Part shown: one piece after another, positions 24,442-31,877 of the stretch
Layout of the letters: each line of letters opens with the position of its first letter
Numbering within the stretch: the first letter of the stretch is position 1
Origin: Bacillota bacterium
GTDB taxonomy: Bacteria > Bacillota > Clostridia > Christensenellales > Aristaeellaceae
Assembly: GCA_023413135.1 (NCBI GenBank)
Contig: JAEZQK010000023.1
Coordinates: 1 to 46,656, forward strand
Length of the DNA stretch: 46,656 bases
Reading direction: 5' to 3'
The notes under the pieces: generated by a model
What the model saw: only the letters and a program-made list of their open reading frames with translations
Told to the model about the DNA's origin: nothing
Databases searched by the model: none
Program-made: the position numbers and the translations under genes

Positions 24442-24936
24442 TTACTTCATCTTAAATAAATGCCTGGAATGGCTGGTGTTGGCATGGGTGATAGCCACTG
24501 CCAGCCCGTCGGCGGCGTCGTCCGGCTTGGGGATTTCCTCCATGGACAAAAGGAGCTTCACCATTTGCTGGACTTGCTTTTTATCCGCCTTGCCATAACC
24601 CGTAACGGCTTGCTTGATCTGCATGGGTGTATACTCATACAAGTTTTCCGTATGTTCCACGGCGGCGATAATGGCCGCGCCTCTGGCGGCGCCGACCAAG
24701 AGGGCGGTGGTAACGTTCCTGGCGAAAAACAGCTCTTCAAAGGCGATCTCATCCGGCCTGTACTGCCCAATCAGTGCTTGCACGCCTGTTTGAATAGCCT
24801 TGAGCCTCTGGGGTATAGGCGTATTCGCCTCCGTGATCACCGTGCCGTATTGAAGAAGGCGCAGCCGCTGTCCGTCCGTTTCGATAACACCCCATCCCAG
24901 GGTGGCCAGGCCCGGATCGATGCCCAGTATGATCAT
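24442..24936 (-). CDS. ruvC: Holliday junction endonuclease RuvC
   Basis: Resolves Holliday junctions by paired nicks. About 164 residues with the RNase-H-fold acidic residues in place: ILGIDPG (Asp 7), FEELFF (Glu near 68) and the PKPDDAADGLA cluster near 137-141. First gene of ruvC-ruvA-(repeats)-ruvB-queA. It has a strong promoter with a LexA-like site in the spacer. GGGAGG upstream supports the start. Confidence 0.97.
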   Translation of the reverse strand: MIILGIDPGLATLGWGVIETDGQRLRLLQYGTVITEANTPIPQRLKAIQTGVQALIGQYRPDEIAFEELFFARNVTTALLVGAARGAAIIAAVEHTENLYEYTPMQIKQAVTGYGKADKKQVQQMVKLLLSMEEIPKPDDAADGLAVAITHANTSHSRHLFKMK

Positions 24937-24969
24937 GATACGCCTCCCGCAGCCTATGCGCTTCGACTT

Positions 24970-24998
24970 ATCATAGAACGAACGTACGCATTTGTCAA
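24970..24998 (-). promoter_or_regulatory. ruvC promoter with possible LexA (SOS) box
   Basis: On the minus strand TTGACA (24993-24998) and TATGAT (24970-24975) with a 17-base spacer. The spacer contains, on the plus strand, GAACGAACGTAC (24976-24987), one base away from the Gram-positive LexA consensus GAAC-N4-GTTC. ruv genes are SOS-controlled in many bacteria, so repression by LexA is plausible but unproven. Confidence 0.62.
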
Positions 24999-25018
24999 TA
25001 AAAGCAGACGTTGACTTC

Positions 25019-25047
25019 TTGACGCAGAATGGCCTGCATGTTATGCT
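25019..25047 (+). promoter_or_regulatory. Promoter of the cysteine-hydrolase gene
   Basis: TTGACG (25019-25024) and TATGCT (25042-25047), 17-base spacer, ending 26 bases before the start codon. Confidence 0.55.
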
Positions 25048-25073
25048 TCGATTGAAGGGGAGGATGAGAAAAA

Positions 25074-25604
25074 ATGGAAAGGACAGCGCTGGTGATCATT
25101 GATTCGCAGGAGGGCATATTCGGCAGAGATGAACATGCCGCTTACCGCGCGGAAGAAACGCTGCAAAACATAAGGCTGCTGCTTAATAAGGCCAGGGAAA
25201 CGGGCTTGCCCGTTGTGTTCGTGCAGCATGACGACGAAGGGCTGCCCCATGGGACGGATGGCTGGCAGATCTGCCGGGAAATCGCTCCCCAAGCAGGGGA
25301 GCCGGTGGTGGAAAAGCACACCATGGATTCCTTTTACAAGACGGAGCTGGATGCAGTTTTACAGCACCTTCACATAAAAACATTAATCTTGTGCGGTATG
25401 CAAACTGAATATTGCGTGGATACGGCCTGCCGCCGGGCTTATACCATGGGCTACGATGCCTTCCTGGTTTCCGACGGCCACACCTCCCGGGATGACGGGT
25501 ATCTGACCGGAGCGCAGATCGTGACATACCATAATATGATCCTGCAAAGTGAATCCCTCCAGGTAAAAACCACAAGGGAACTGCTGGAGATGATGGACGC
25601 ATGA
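25074..25604 (+). CDS. Isochorismatase-like cysteine hydrolase
   Basis: About 176 residues of the cysteine hydrolase superfamily that includes nicotinamidase and isochorismatase. The triad is visible: Asp in ALVIIDSQ (residue 10), Lys in VEKHTMDSF, and the nucleophile Cys in CGMQTEYCVDTACRRA. The cis-peptide position before the Cys region fits the family. The substrate is unknown. The start is set by GGGGAGG upstream (long spacing) and by the Asp motif position. The stop overlaps the next gene (ATGA). Confidence 0.9.
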   Translation: MERTALVIIDSQEGIFGRDEHAAYRAEETLQNIRLLLNKARETGLPVVFVQHDDEGLPHGTDGWQICREIAPQAGEPVVEKHTMDSFYKTELDAVLQHLHIKTLILCGMQTEYCVDTACRRAYTMGYDAFLVSDGHTSRDDGYLTGAQIVTYHNMILQSESLQVKTTRELLEMMDA

Positions 25605-26029
25605 GCCGGGCAATTTTGCAAAAGCATGTGGCATCCACTCTTGCCGCATCCCATATTGCACCTTGCGGCATGAACTGTGCGCTGTGCATGGCATATGTGC
25701 GGGACCGGAAACCATGCCCCGGCTGCCACGGGGAGGATGCGCAAAAGCCCTATCACTGTGTGAATTGCAGCATCCGGCATTGCGAGGAACTAAACGGGAA
25801 GGATGATACGCTTTGCTTTGCGTGCGGGAAATTTCCCTGCAGACGCTTAAAACAGCTGGATAAACGCTACCGGGAAAAGTACCACATGAGCATGGTGGAT
25901 AACTTGCTTCAAATCAAAGAGGAAGGTATGGATGCCTTTTTGGCAGGGCAGACAGCCAAATGGTCATGTGCGTCCTGTGGTGGCTTTATCTGCGTACATC
26001 GGGGACACTGCGTAAGGTGCGGAGCTTGA
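25601..26029 (+). CDS. DUF3795-like cysteine-rich protein
   Basis: About 142 residues with 15 or more cysteines in CxxC-type pairs: CGMNCALC, CPGCHG, HCVNCSIRHC, CFACGKFPC, CASCG and CVRCG. This is the DUF3795 pattern, probably binding zinc or an iron-sulfur cluster. Function is unknown. Translation is coupled to the upstream hydrolase by a four-base overlap. No terminator is evident before the argG promoter. Confidence 0.75.
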   Translation: MSRAILQKHVASTLAASHIAPCGMNCALCMAYVRDRKPCPGCHGEDAQKPYHCVNCSIRHCEELNGKDDTLCFACGKFPCRRLKQLDKRYREKYHMSMVDNLLQIKEEGMDAFLAGQTAKWSCASCGGFICVHRGHCVRCGA

Positions 26030-26051
26030 TGGCCTTTTCCTGAAGGGAATG

Positions 26052-26100
26052 TGTATTTTTATGTATTCCTATTGCATTTTCATGCAATGTGGTATATACT
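26052..26100 (+). promoter_or_regulatory. argG promoter with tandem ArgR-like (ARG box) palindromes
   Basis: TTGCAT (26072-26077) and TATACT (26095-26100) with a 17-base spacer. Two palindromes of the ARG-box form TGNAT-N4-ATNCA lie here: TGTAT-TTTT-ATGTA (26052-26065, right arm imperfect) and TGCAT-TTTC-ATGCA (26073-26086). Their centres are 21 bp apart, the spacing of paired ARG boxes, and the second covers the -35. Arginine-dependent repression by ArgR/AhrC is likely. Confidence 0.7.
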
Positions 26101-26155
26101 GATGCTCATCCTAAAATCCTTGCCCGCGGGGCTTAAAATGAGCGGAGGAATCATT

Positions 26156-27364
26156 ATGGAAAAGTTGCGTGTGTTGCTGGCGTATAGCGGCGGATTGGAT
26201 ACATCCATCATCATCCCCTGGCTGAAAGAGAATTACGACTGTGACGTGGTCTGCATGGCTGCCGACGTAGGGCAGGGGGAAGAACTGGCCCCATTGCATG
26301 AGAAGGCCGCAAAGAGCGGTGCAGAAAAACTGTATATCGTGGATATGAAGCAGGAGTTCGTAGAGGACTTCATCTGGCCGACCTTGAAGGCCGGGGCCGT
26401 GTATGAAGGCAGCTATCTGCTGGGCACCAGCTTTGCCCGGCCCGTGATCGCCAAGCACCTGGTTCAGATCGCCCACAAGGAAAACTGCACCGCCATCTGC
26501 CACGGCGCTACCGGCAAGGGCAACGATCAGGTCCGCTTTGAGCTGACCATCAAGGCCTTTGATCCCTTCATGAAGGTCATCGCTCCCTGGCGTATCTGGG
26601 ACATCAAGAGCCGGGAGGATGCCATCGACTATGCAAACGCAAGGGGCATCCCCGTGCCGGTAACCAAGAAAAAGCCCTACAGCATGGATAAAAACATCTG
26701 GCACTTGAGCCATGAGGGTGGCATACTGGAAGATCCCTCCAAGGAGATGCCGGATGATCTGTTACAGACCATGGTCACGCCGGAAACGGCCCCCGACAAG
26801 CCCGAGTATGTGGAGATCACCTTTGAAAAGGGCATCCCTGTGGCCATCAACGGGGAAAAACTGGATGCCGTGTCCCTGGTGGAAAAGGCCAATGAGATTG
26901 GTGCCCGCAACGGTGTAGGCATTGCCGATTTGGTGGAAAACCGGCTGGTAGGCATGAAGAGCCGGGGCGTGTACGAAACGCCCGGCGGAACGATCCTGTA
27001 CGCCGCCCACAGCCAGCTGGAGAGCATCACGCTGGACCGGGCCACCGCCCACTACAAGGAGCAGGTAGCGGTGCGGTTTGCGGAGTTGGTATACGATGGC
27101 ATGTGGTACACGCCGCTTCGGGAAGCGCTCTCCGCCTTTGTAGACAGCACCCAGCAGAACGTGACAGGCACCGCCCGTTTGAAGCTGTACAAGGGCAATG
27201 TGATCCCCGCCGGCACCACCAGCGAAAACAGCCTGTATCTGGAGCAGATCGCCACCTTTGGCGACAGCAAGGCGCTGTATAACCATCACGACAGCGAGGG
27301 GTTCATTAACCTGCTGGGGCTGCCGATGAAGGTGCAGGCGATGGTGAAACAGTCAAAGAAATGA
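26156..27364 (+). CDS. argG: Argininosuccinate synthase
   Basis: Joins citrulline and aspartate using ATP in arginine synthesis. About 402 residues, the normal length. The ATP-binding P-loop is LAYSGGLDTS (residues 7-16). SFARPVIAKHLVQIA, CHGATGKGNDQVRFE and the WRIWDIKSREDAIDYA region are diagnostic. GGAGG eight bases upstream sets ATG 26156; the frame opens earlier but would run through the operator. argH follows 369 bases later in the same direction, with several dispersed repeats between. Confidence 0.98.
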   Translation: MEKLRVLLAYSGGLDTSIIIPWLKENYDCDVVCMAADVGQGEELAPLHEKAAKSGAEKLYIVDMKQEFVEDFIWPTLKAGAVYEGSYLLGTSFARPVIAKHLVQIAHKENCTAICHGATGKGNDQVRFELTIKAFDPFMKVIAPWRIWDIKSREDAIDYANARGIPVPVTKKKPYSMDKNIWHLSHEGGILEDPSKEMPDDLLQTMVTPETAPDKPEYVEITFEKGIPVAINGEKLDAVSLVEKANEIGARNGVGIADLVENRLVGMKSRGVYETPGGTILYAAHSQLESITLDRATAHYKEQVAVRFAELVYDGMWYTPLREALSAFVDSTQQNVTGTARLKLYKGNVIPAGTTSENSLYLEQIATFGDSKALYNHHDSEGFINLLGLPMKVQAMVKQSKK

Positions 27365-27368
27365 CAGA

Positions 27369-27545
27369 CAGGGGACGCTGTCCCCTGATCCCACGGGCTC
27401 AATCGTCGCACTGCTGCGCTACCGCTTGCATTGCTCGTTTTGCCCGTTTCCTCCGTCTGGCTTATTGCCCCCACTGGGGGCAGCCAGACTACGTCACCCC
27501 TGCCAAAGGGATGTCATCCCTTTGGAATCCCGGATTTAGGGGTAA
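27369..27545. repeat. Cluster of palindromes after argG, including family E and family F elements
   Basis: In order: hairpin CAGGGGAC-GCT-GTCCCCTG (27369-27387); a 64-base segment 27397-27460 whose reverse complement matches 37477-37540 in part, sharing AAACGAGC, AGCGCA and CGACGATTGAGC (family F); a nested hairpin GTCTGGC ... GCCAGAC enclosing GCCCCC-ACT-GGGGGC (27455-27489); and CCAAAGGGATG-T-CATCCCTTTGG (27503-27525) with AATCCC after it (family E, copy 2). None has a T-run. Confidence 0.7.
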
Positions 27546-27615
27546 GGATATTTGAGGCTGTGATACCTCATCAAAAATCGTTGAACGTGAATCATGCCAT
27601 CTCCATAGGACATGT

Positions 27616-27642
27616 GTAGTGCGGGAGCAAGCCCCGCCCTAC
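27616..27642. repeat. Short GTAG...CTAC palindrome
   Basis: GTAGTGCGGG (27616-27625) and CCCGCCCTAC (27633-27642) form an inverted repeat with one mismatch around AGCAAGC. The ends resemble those of families A and B. Confidence 0.6.
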
Positions 27643-27670
27643 ACTGAGCCTGTTGATTTGTGTTTTGGAA

Positions 27671-27728
27671 TAAAGTTTTTAGAAAGGGTCCGGGGAAACC
27701 TTTTTGCAAAAAGGTTTCCCCAGCGTCA
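27671..27728 (+). repeat. Dispersed palindromic element, family D, copy 4
   Basis: AAAGTTTTTAGAAAGGGTCC leads into a perfect 14-bp stem GGGGAAACCTTTTT (27692-27705, complement 27708-27721, loop GC) and ends CAGCGTCAC five bases before the argH start codon. Here the right end faces the start rather than the end of a gene. Confidence 0.8.
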
Positions 27729-27733
27729 CTTCC

Positions 27734-29116
27734 ATGAAACTCTGGGACGGGCGGTTTTCGAAACCAACGGATGAGCTGGTGGATGATTTCCACTCCAGCC
27801 TGCCTTTTGACAAGCGGCTATACCGGCAGGATATCGCTGGGTCTATTGCCCATGCCACCATGCTTAAGGAGCAGGGTATTATCCCGGCGGAGGATGCCCA
27901 AAGCATTGTTGCGGGGCTGAAAGTGGTTCTTGAGGATATTGAGGCCGGTAAGGTGACATTCTCCGCGGAGGCGGAAGATATCCACATGCAGGTGGAATCG
28001 CTTCTCATTGCGCGCATCGGTGAGGCGGGGAAGCGGCTGCATACAGGCCGCAGCCGCAACGACCAGGTGGCACTGGATGTGCGGATGTACGCCAAGGACG
28101 CCTGCTCAGAGACGGCGCAATTGCTGAAAACGCTGTGCGGCGTGCTTTTGGATCTGGCCAGAGCAAATTTGAACACGGTCATGCCGGGGTACACGCATCT
28201 GCAAAAGGCGCAGCCCATCACCCTGGCCCACCATTTGATGGCATATTTCCAGATGTTTGCGCGGGATATGGACAGATTCCGCCATGCATATGCAAGTGCC
28301 GATGTGATGCCCCTGGGCTCCGGAGCATTGGCGGGCACGACCTATCCCTTAAACCGCCAAAGAGTGGCGGAGCTATTGAATTTCTCCCGGATCAGCGAAA
28401 ACTCTCTGGACGCGGTAAGCGACCGGGATTTTCTGCTGGAATACCTGTCCGCCGCTTCTATCGCCATGATGCATTTAAGCCGTTTTTGCGAAGAACTGAT
28501 CCTTTGGTCAACAAATGAATTTCAGTTTGTGGAAATGGACGACGGTTTCTCTACCGGCTCCAGCATCATGCCCCAAAAGAAAAACCCCGATGTGGCGGAG
28601 TTGATCCGGGGCAAGACGGGGCGGGTATACGGCGATTTGATGGCGCTGCTGACTGCCATGAAAGGGCTGCCCCTTGCCTACAACAAGGATATGCAGGAGG
28701 ATAAGGAAGCGTTTTTCGACGCCAGGGATACGCTGGTAAAAAGCCTGCCCGTGTTTACCGGCATGCTGAAAACACTGAAGTTCAAGACCGCCGTCATGGA
28801 AAAGGGGGCGGCGGGCGGCTTTGCCAACGCCACCGACTGCGCCGATTACCTGACAAAAAAAGGCGTGCCTTTCCGGGATGCACACAAGGTGGTGGGGCAA
28901 CTAGTAGCCCACTGCCTGGGGGAGGGAAAGGCGCTGCTGGACCTGACGCTGCCGGAATTACAGGAGTTCCATTGCGCCTTTGAAGCGGATGTGTTTGAGG
29001 CAATTTCCTTGGATGCCTGCGTGAAGATGCGAAATGTTCCCGGCGGTCCCGCGCCGGAAGCGGTGACGGAAAGCATAAAGGCAGGAGAGAAATACATACA
29101 TGATTTTTCTTTCTAG
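27734..29116 (+). CDS. argH: Argininosuccinate lyase
   Basis: Cleaves argininosuccinate to arginine and fumarate. About 460 residues. The signature GSSIMPQKKNPDVAELIRGK of the fumarase/aspartase superfamily is present, with catalytic Ser in the loop. TGRSRNDQVALDVR, TVMPGYTHLQKAQP and PLGSGALAGT are also conserved. The start ATG 27734 is set by the family N-terminus (KLWDGRFSKPTDE). No Shine-Dalgarno sequence is visible: the bases upstream belong to a family D palindrome, whose right stem arm holds the only AAGG, about 20 bases away. TTG 27704 lies inside the stem and is not preferred. Confidence 0.97.
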   Translation: MKLWDGRFSKPTDELVDDFHSSLPFDKRLYRQDIAGSIAHATMLKEQGIIPAEDAQSIVAGLKVVLEDIEAGKVTFSAEAEDIHMQVESLLIARIGEAGKRLHTGRSRNDQVALDVRMYAKDACSETAQLLKTLCGVLLDLARANLNTVMPGYTHLQKAQPITLAHHLMAYFQMFARDMDRFRHAYASADVMPLGSGALAGTTYPLNRQRVAELLNFSRISENSLDAVSDRDFLLEYLSAASIAMMHLSRFCEELILWSTNEFQFVEMDDGFSTGSSIMPQKKNPDVAELIRGKTGRVYGDLMALLTAMKGLPLAYNKDMQEDKEAFFDARDTLVKSLPVFTGMLKTLKFKTAVMEKGAAGGFANATDCADYLTKKGVPFRDAHKVVGQLVAHCLGEGKALLDLTLPELQEFHCAFEADVFEAISLDACVKMRNVPGGPAPEAVTESIKAGEKYIHDFSF

Positions 29117-29156
29117 CTGATAATCCATTTCAACATAGTTTTCTTCGGCGCAAAGA

Positions 29157-29185
29157 ACGCAGGGCAAAGTGGCCCTGCGTTTTTT
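29157..29185 (+). terminator. argH terminator
   Basis: ACGCAGGGC (29157-29165) pairs with GCCCTGCGT (29172-29180), followed by six T. A strong rho-independent terminator 40 bases after the argH stop. Confidence 0.92.
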
Positions 29186-29300
29186 GATTTTTTATAGCGC
29201 CTATATTCCAGGATAATTGGAATATAAATCGATACATGTTACATCAGGTATGAAATATTCACATATTAAACAAAAATATACCAATATTACGGAAAAATGG

Positions 29301-29329
29301 TTGACGGGCAGAGCAAAACCTGCTACACT
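29301..29329 (+). promoter_or_regulatory. Promoter of the regulator gene at 29539
   Basis: TTGACG (29301-29306) and TACACT (29324-29329), 17-base spacer. The implied leader is about 200 bases. It contains an ATG-started frame from 29430 to 29575 with coding-like codon use but no recognisable family. The rest of the 29117-29538 gap holds only the argH terminator. Confidence 0.55.
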
Positions 29330-29538
29330 CTGAACCAACACAACGGCGTGAGCATATATATCAAAAACCGCATATCCGGATCTTCGTGTATACATGCATG
29401 TGTATGGGAGATCGGATATCTTGTGACCATGGAGGATGCCGCGAGGATGGCCCTGGTGATCCCGGCCGGCATGGAACCGGTCAGGAAGCGGGTAGCGATG
29501 GAAGTGCAGTATGGTTTTTTTCGGAAAGGGAGGATACG

Positions 29539-30489
29539 ATGGCGGGAACAAAGGAGTCGGGTTATCTTGTCCTGAGCATTGCCCAGCCGGAGGAGCTTTG
29601 CCGTGTGGCCAGGGCGTTCTCATCCCCCAAGCGGCTGGAAATATTGCATCTGCTTGGCACCAACAACATCATGAATGTCAATGAGATCGCCAGGGCCATC
29701 AACCTTCCCATCTCCTCCACAGCCATGCATATCTGCACTTTGGAGGAAGCGGGGCTCATTACCTGCGCCAAGCAGCCCAGTTTCCATGGCACCATGAAGA
29801 TGTGCACCAGGGAGAAGAACGAGGTGGTGTTCCAGCTTAACGAGGGCGCCGCAACCATGCAGCGGGTGCAGATGCAGCAGCTTCCCATAGGCGCATACAG
29901 CGAGGCCGGCGGTATCGCCCCCTCCTGCGGCCTGGCTTCCCACAGCGCCCCCATCGGCGCGTACAACAACCCCCGAAGCTTCCATCTGCCGGAGCGGCTG
30001 AACGCCGAGGTCCTCTGGTATAAAACCGGTTATCTCGAATACCGCTTTTCCATGCTCTCCATGGAGGAGATCAATATCCACTGGCTGGAGGTGTCCTTCG
30101 AGGCATGCTCCCAGGCCCCCTCGGATATGCCGGTCTGGCAAAGTGATGTATGCGTTTTTGTCAATGACAGGCTGCTGGGCACGCATACCTGTATTTGCGA
30201 CAGCCAGGGCCGGCGCGGTACCCTCAACCCCGATTGGTGGCCTAATGTGGCGACGCAGCACGGCGAGCTGCTCACCTGGCGGGTGGACGAGAGCGGCTCC
30301 TATGCTCAGAAGCAGCGCGCCGGCGATACCTGCCTTGCGGACCTTTTGCTGACGCAAAGGGAAATGATTACGGTGCGCATCGCCGTGCCCGCGGAGGAAA
30401 CGCCGCAATTGGGCATCAACCTGTTCGGCAACCACTTCGGCGACTACAACCAGGGGATTGCGCTGCAGATTGGCTACAGCCTGAAATGA
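29539..30489 (+). CDS. ArsR-like winged-helix transcriptional regulator
   Basis: About 316 residues. Residues 13-85 form a winged helix of the ArsR type: ELCRVARAFSSPKRLEILHLLGT, then NVNEIARAINLPISSTAMHICTLEEAGLI as the recognition region. The long C-terminal part (about 230 residues, beta-rich, ending FGNHFGDYNQGIALQIGY) has no family that I can name and may sense a ligand or sugar. GGGAGGATACG before ATG 29539 sets the start. It precedes, in the same direction, the NamZ-ABC transporter genes and is their likely regulator. It lacks the CxC metal site of arsenic sensors. Confidence 0.75.
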   Translation: MAGTKESGYLVLSIAQPEELCRVARAFSSPKRLEILHLLGTNNIMNVNEIARAINLPISSTAMHICTLEEAGLITCAKQPSFHGTMKMCTREKNEVVFQLNEGAATMQRVQMQQLPIGAYSEAGGIAPSCGLASHSAPIGAYNNPRSFHLPERLNAEVLWYKTGYLEYRFSMLSMEEINIHWLEVSFEACSQAPSDMPVWQSDVCVFVNDRLLGTHTCICDSQGRRGTLNPDWWPNVATQHGELLTWRVDESGSYAQKQRAGDTCLADLLLTQREMITVRIAVPAEETPQLGINLFGNHFGDYNQGIALQIGYSLK

Positions 30490-30549
30490 TTCGTCCCTTC
30501 GCTGTAACAACATAAAATATATTACGAAAAAACCGGAATAATCAAACTC

Positions 30550-30579
30550 ATTGACATTCTTATCCGTCAATGATACGAT
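30550..30579 (+). promoter_or_regulatory. Promoter and inverted repeat before the namZ-like gene
   Basis: TTGACA (30551-30556) and TACGAT (30574-30579) with a 17-base spacer. The perfect inverted repeat ATTGAC-N10-GTCAAT (30550-30571) overlaps the -35 and spacer and could be an operator, perhaps for the regulator encoded upstream. AT-rich DNA follows to the start codon. Confidence 0.6.
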
Positions 30580-30701
30580 TATTTCAGATAATTGTTCGAA
30601 AATAGCTACCCGGTTGCTTTATTTCATAAAAAATAGGCATATTTTATTCTTATATTACAGAAATGTTGGAATGATTCACGGCCGGGGAGGTTGAGATAAT
30701 C

Positions 30702-31862
30702 GTGAAGCACACCGTACTATCCGGTCTGGACCGACTGCATACGGTCAATGATCTGCTCAAAGAAAAACGCGTAGGCCTGATGACCAATCCCACGGGCATC
30801 GACCACAAGCTGCGCTCCGGCATTGATATCCTGCATGAAAGCTGTCGGCTTACGGCGCTGTTTTCCTGCGAGCATGGCGTCCGCGGCGATGCCCAGGCGG
30901 GCGTGGACATCGATACGTACCAGGACCCCGAGACGGGTGTCATGGTGTACAGCGTATATGGCAGATCCCAGCGCCTGACCAAAGAGATGCTGGACGCTTT
31001 CGACGTGCTGGTATTTGATATGCAGGATGTGGGCGTGCGCTTTTACACCTATCTGTATTCGCTGAGCTATGCCATGGAGGCCTGCCATGAGGCCGGCCGG
31101 TCCGTGATTGTGCTGGACCGCGTCAATCCCATCGGCGGGGTCCGGGTGGAGGGCACCATCCTTGACGAGAAATTCCACTCCTTTGTGGGGGAATACGCAT
31201 TGCCCAGCCGCACGGGGCTTACTATCGGCGAGTACGCCCTGTGGGTGAAGGACCATCTCAAGCTTGAAGGACTCTCTTTGACTGTGGTGCCCGTTTCCGG
31301 CTGGAAGCGCTCCATGTACCTGGACGATACCGATCTCCCCTGGGTTGCGCCATCGCCCAACTGCGCGACCCTGCATGCCGCTCTAAGCTATGTGGGCACC
31401 TGCATGTTCGAGGGGACAAACTTATCCGAAGGCCGTGGGACGACGCTGCCCTTTAAACTGATCGGCGCCCCCTGGGTGGATGCCAAAGCGCTGGAAAAAC
31501 GGATGGCCTTATACGGTCTTCCCGGCCTGCATTTTCGAAGGACCAGCTTTGTGCCCACCTTCAGCAAGCATGAAGGAGCCCTTTGCCATGGCGTACAGGT
31601 ACATATCCTCGACAGGGAGGCGGCCTGCGTGTTCGAAGGCAGCCTGCTCCTTTTGGAGGAGATACGCCGCCTGCATCCGGACTGCTTCCAGTGGATTAAG
31701 AGCAGCCGGGAGGGAAGCTATCCCATCGACAAGCTGCTGGGTACCGATGCTTACCGCTTAGGAAGGTTTGATGCAAGGGGATTGGCTGCGCATTATGCGC
31801 CGCAGCTTGAGGATTTCAAAAGGCAGAAAAAGGCCTTTGAATTATATTGGGACTCATTGTGA
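30702..31862 (+). CDS. NamZ-like (DUF1343, GH171) exo-beta-N-acetylmuramidase family protein
   Basis: About 386 residues of the DUF1343/YbbC family. Bacillus subtilis NamZ removes terminal MurNAc from non-reducing ends of peptidoglycan fragments. Conserved stretches: GLMTNPTGID, LFSCEHGVRGDAQAG, FDMQDVGVRFYTYLYSLSYA, VLDRVNPIGG and GTNLSEGRGTTLPF followed by GAPWVDA. Unlike B. subtilis NamZ, there is no signal peptide (it starts KHTVLSGLDRLHTVNDLL), so it should act in the cytoplasm after import. The start is GTG 30702 with GGGGAGG upstream. First structural gene of the ABC-transporter cluster. Activity on MurNAc is inferred, not shown. Confidence 0.82.
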   Translation: MKHTVLSGLDRLHTVNDLLKEKRVGLMTNPTGIDHKLRSGIDILHESCRLTALFSCEHGVRGDAQAGVDIDTYQDPETGVMVYSVYGRSQRLTKEMLDAFDVLVFDMQDVGVRFYTYLYSLSYAMEACHEAGRSVIVLDRVNPIGGVRVEGTILDEKFHSFVGEYALPSRTGLTIGEYALWVKDHLKLEGLSLTVVPVSGWKRSMYLDDTDLPWVAPSPNCATLHAALSYVGTCMFEGTNLSEGRGTTLPFKLIGAPWVDAKALEKRMALYGLPGLHFRRTSFVPTFSKHEGALCHGVQVHILDREAACVFEGSLLLLEEIRRLHPDCFQWIKSSREGSYPIDKLLGTDAYRLGRFDARGLAAHYAPQLEDFKRQKKAFELYWDSL

Positions 31863-31877
31863 CGGGAGGAATGGGCA

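Noticed and set aside
29330..29538. Riboswitch in the long leader of the regulator gene
   Set aside because: Only short palindromes (ATCCGGAT, GTATACATGC) are visible; no known aptamer pattern and no terminator before the start codon.
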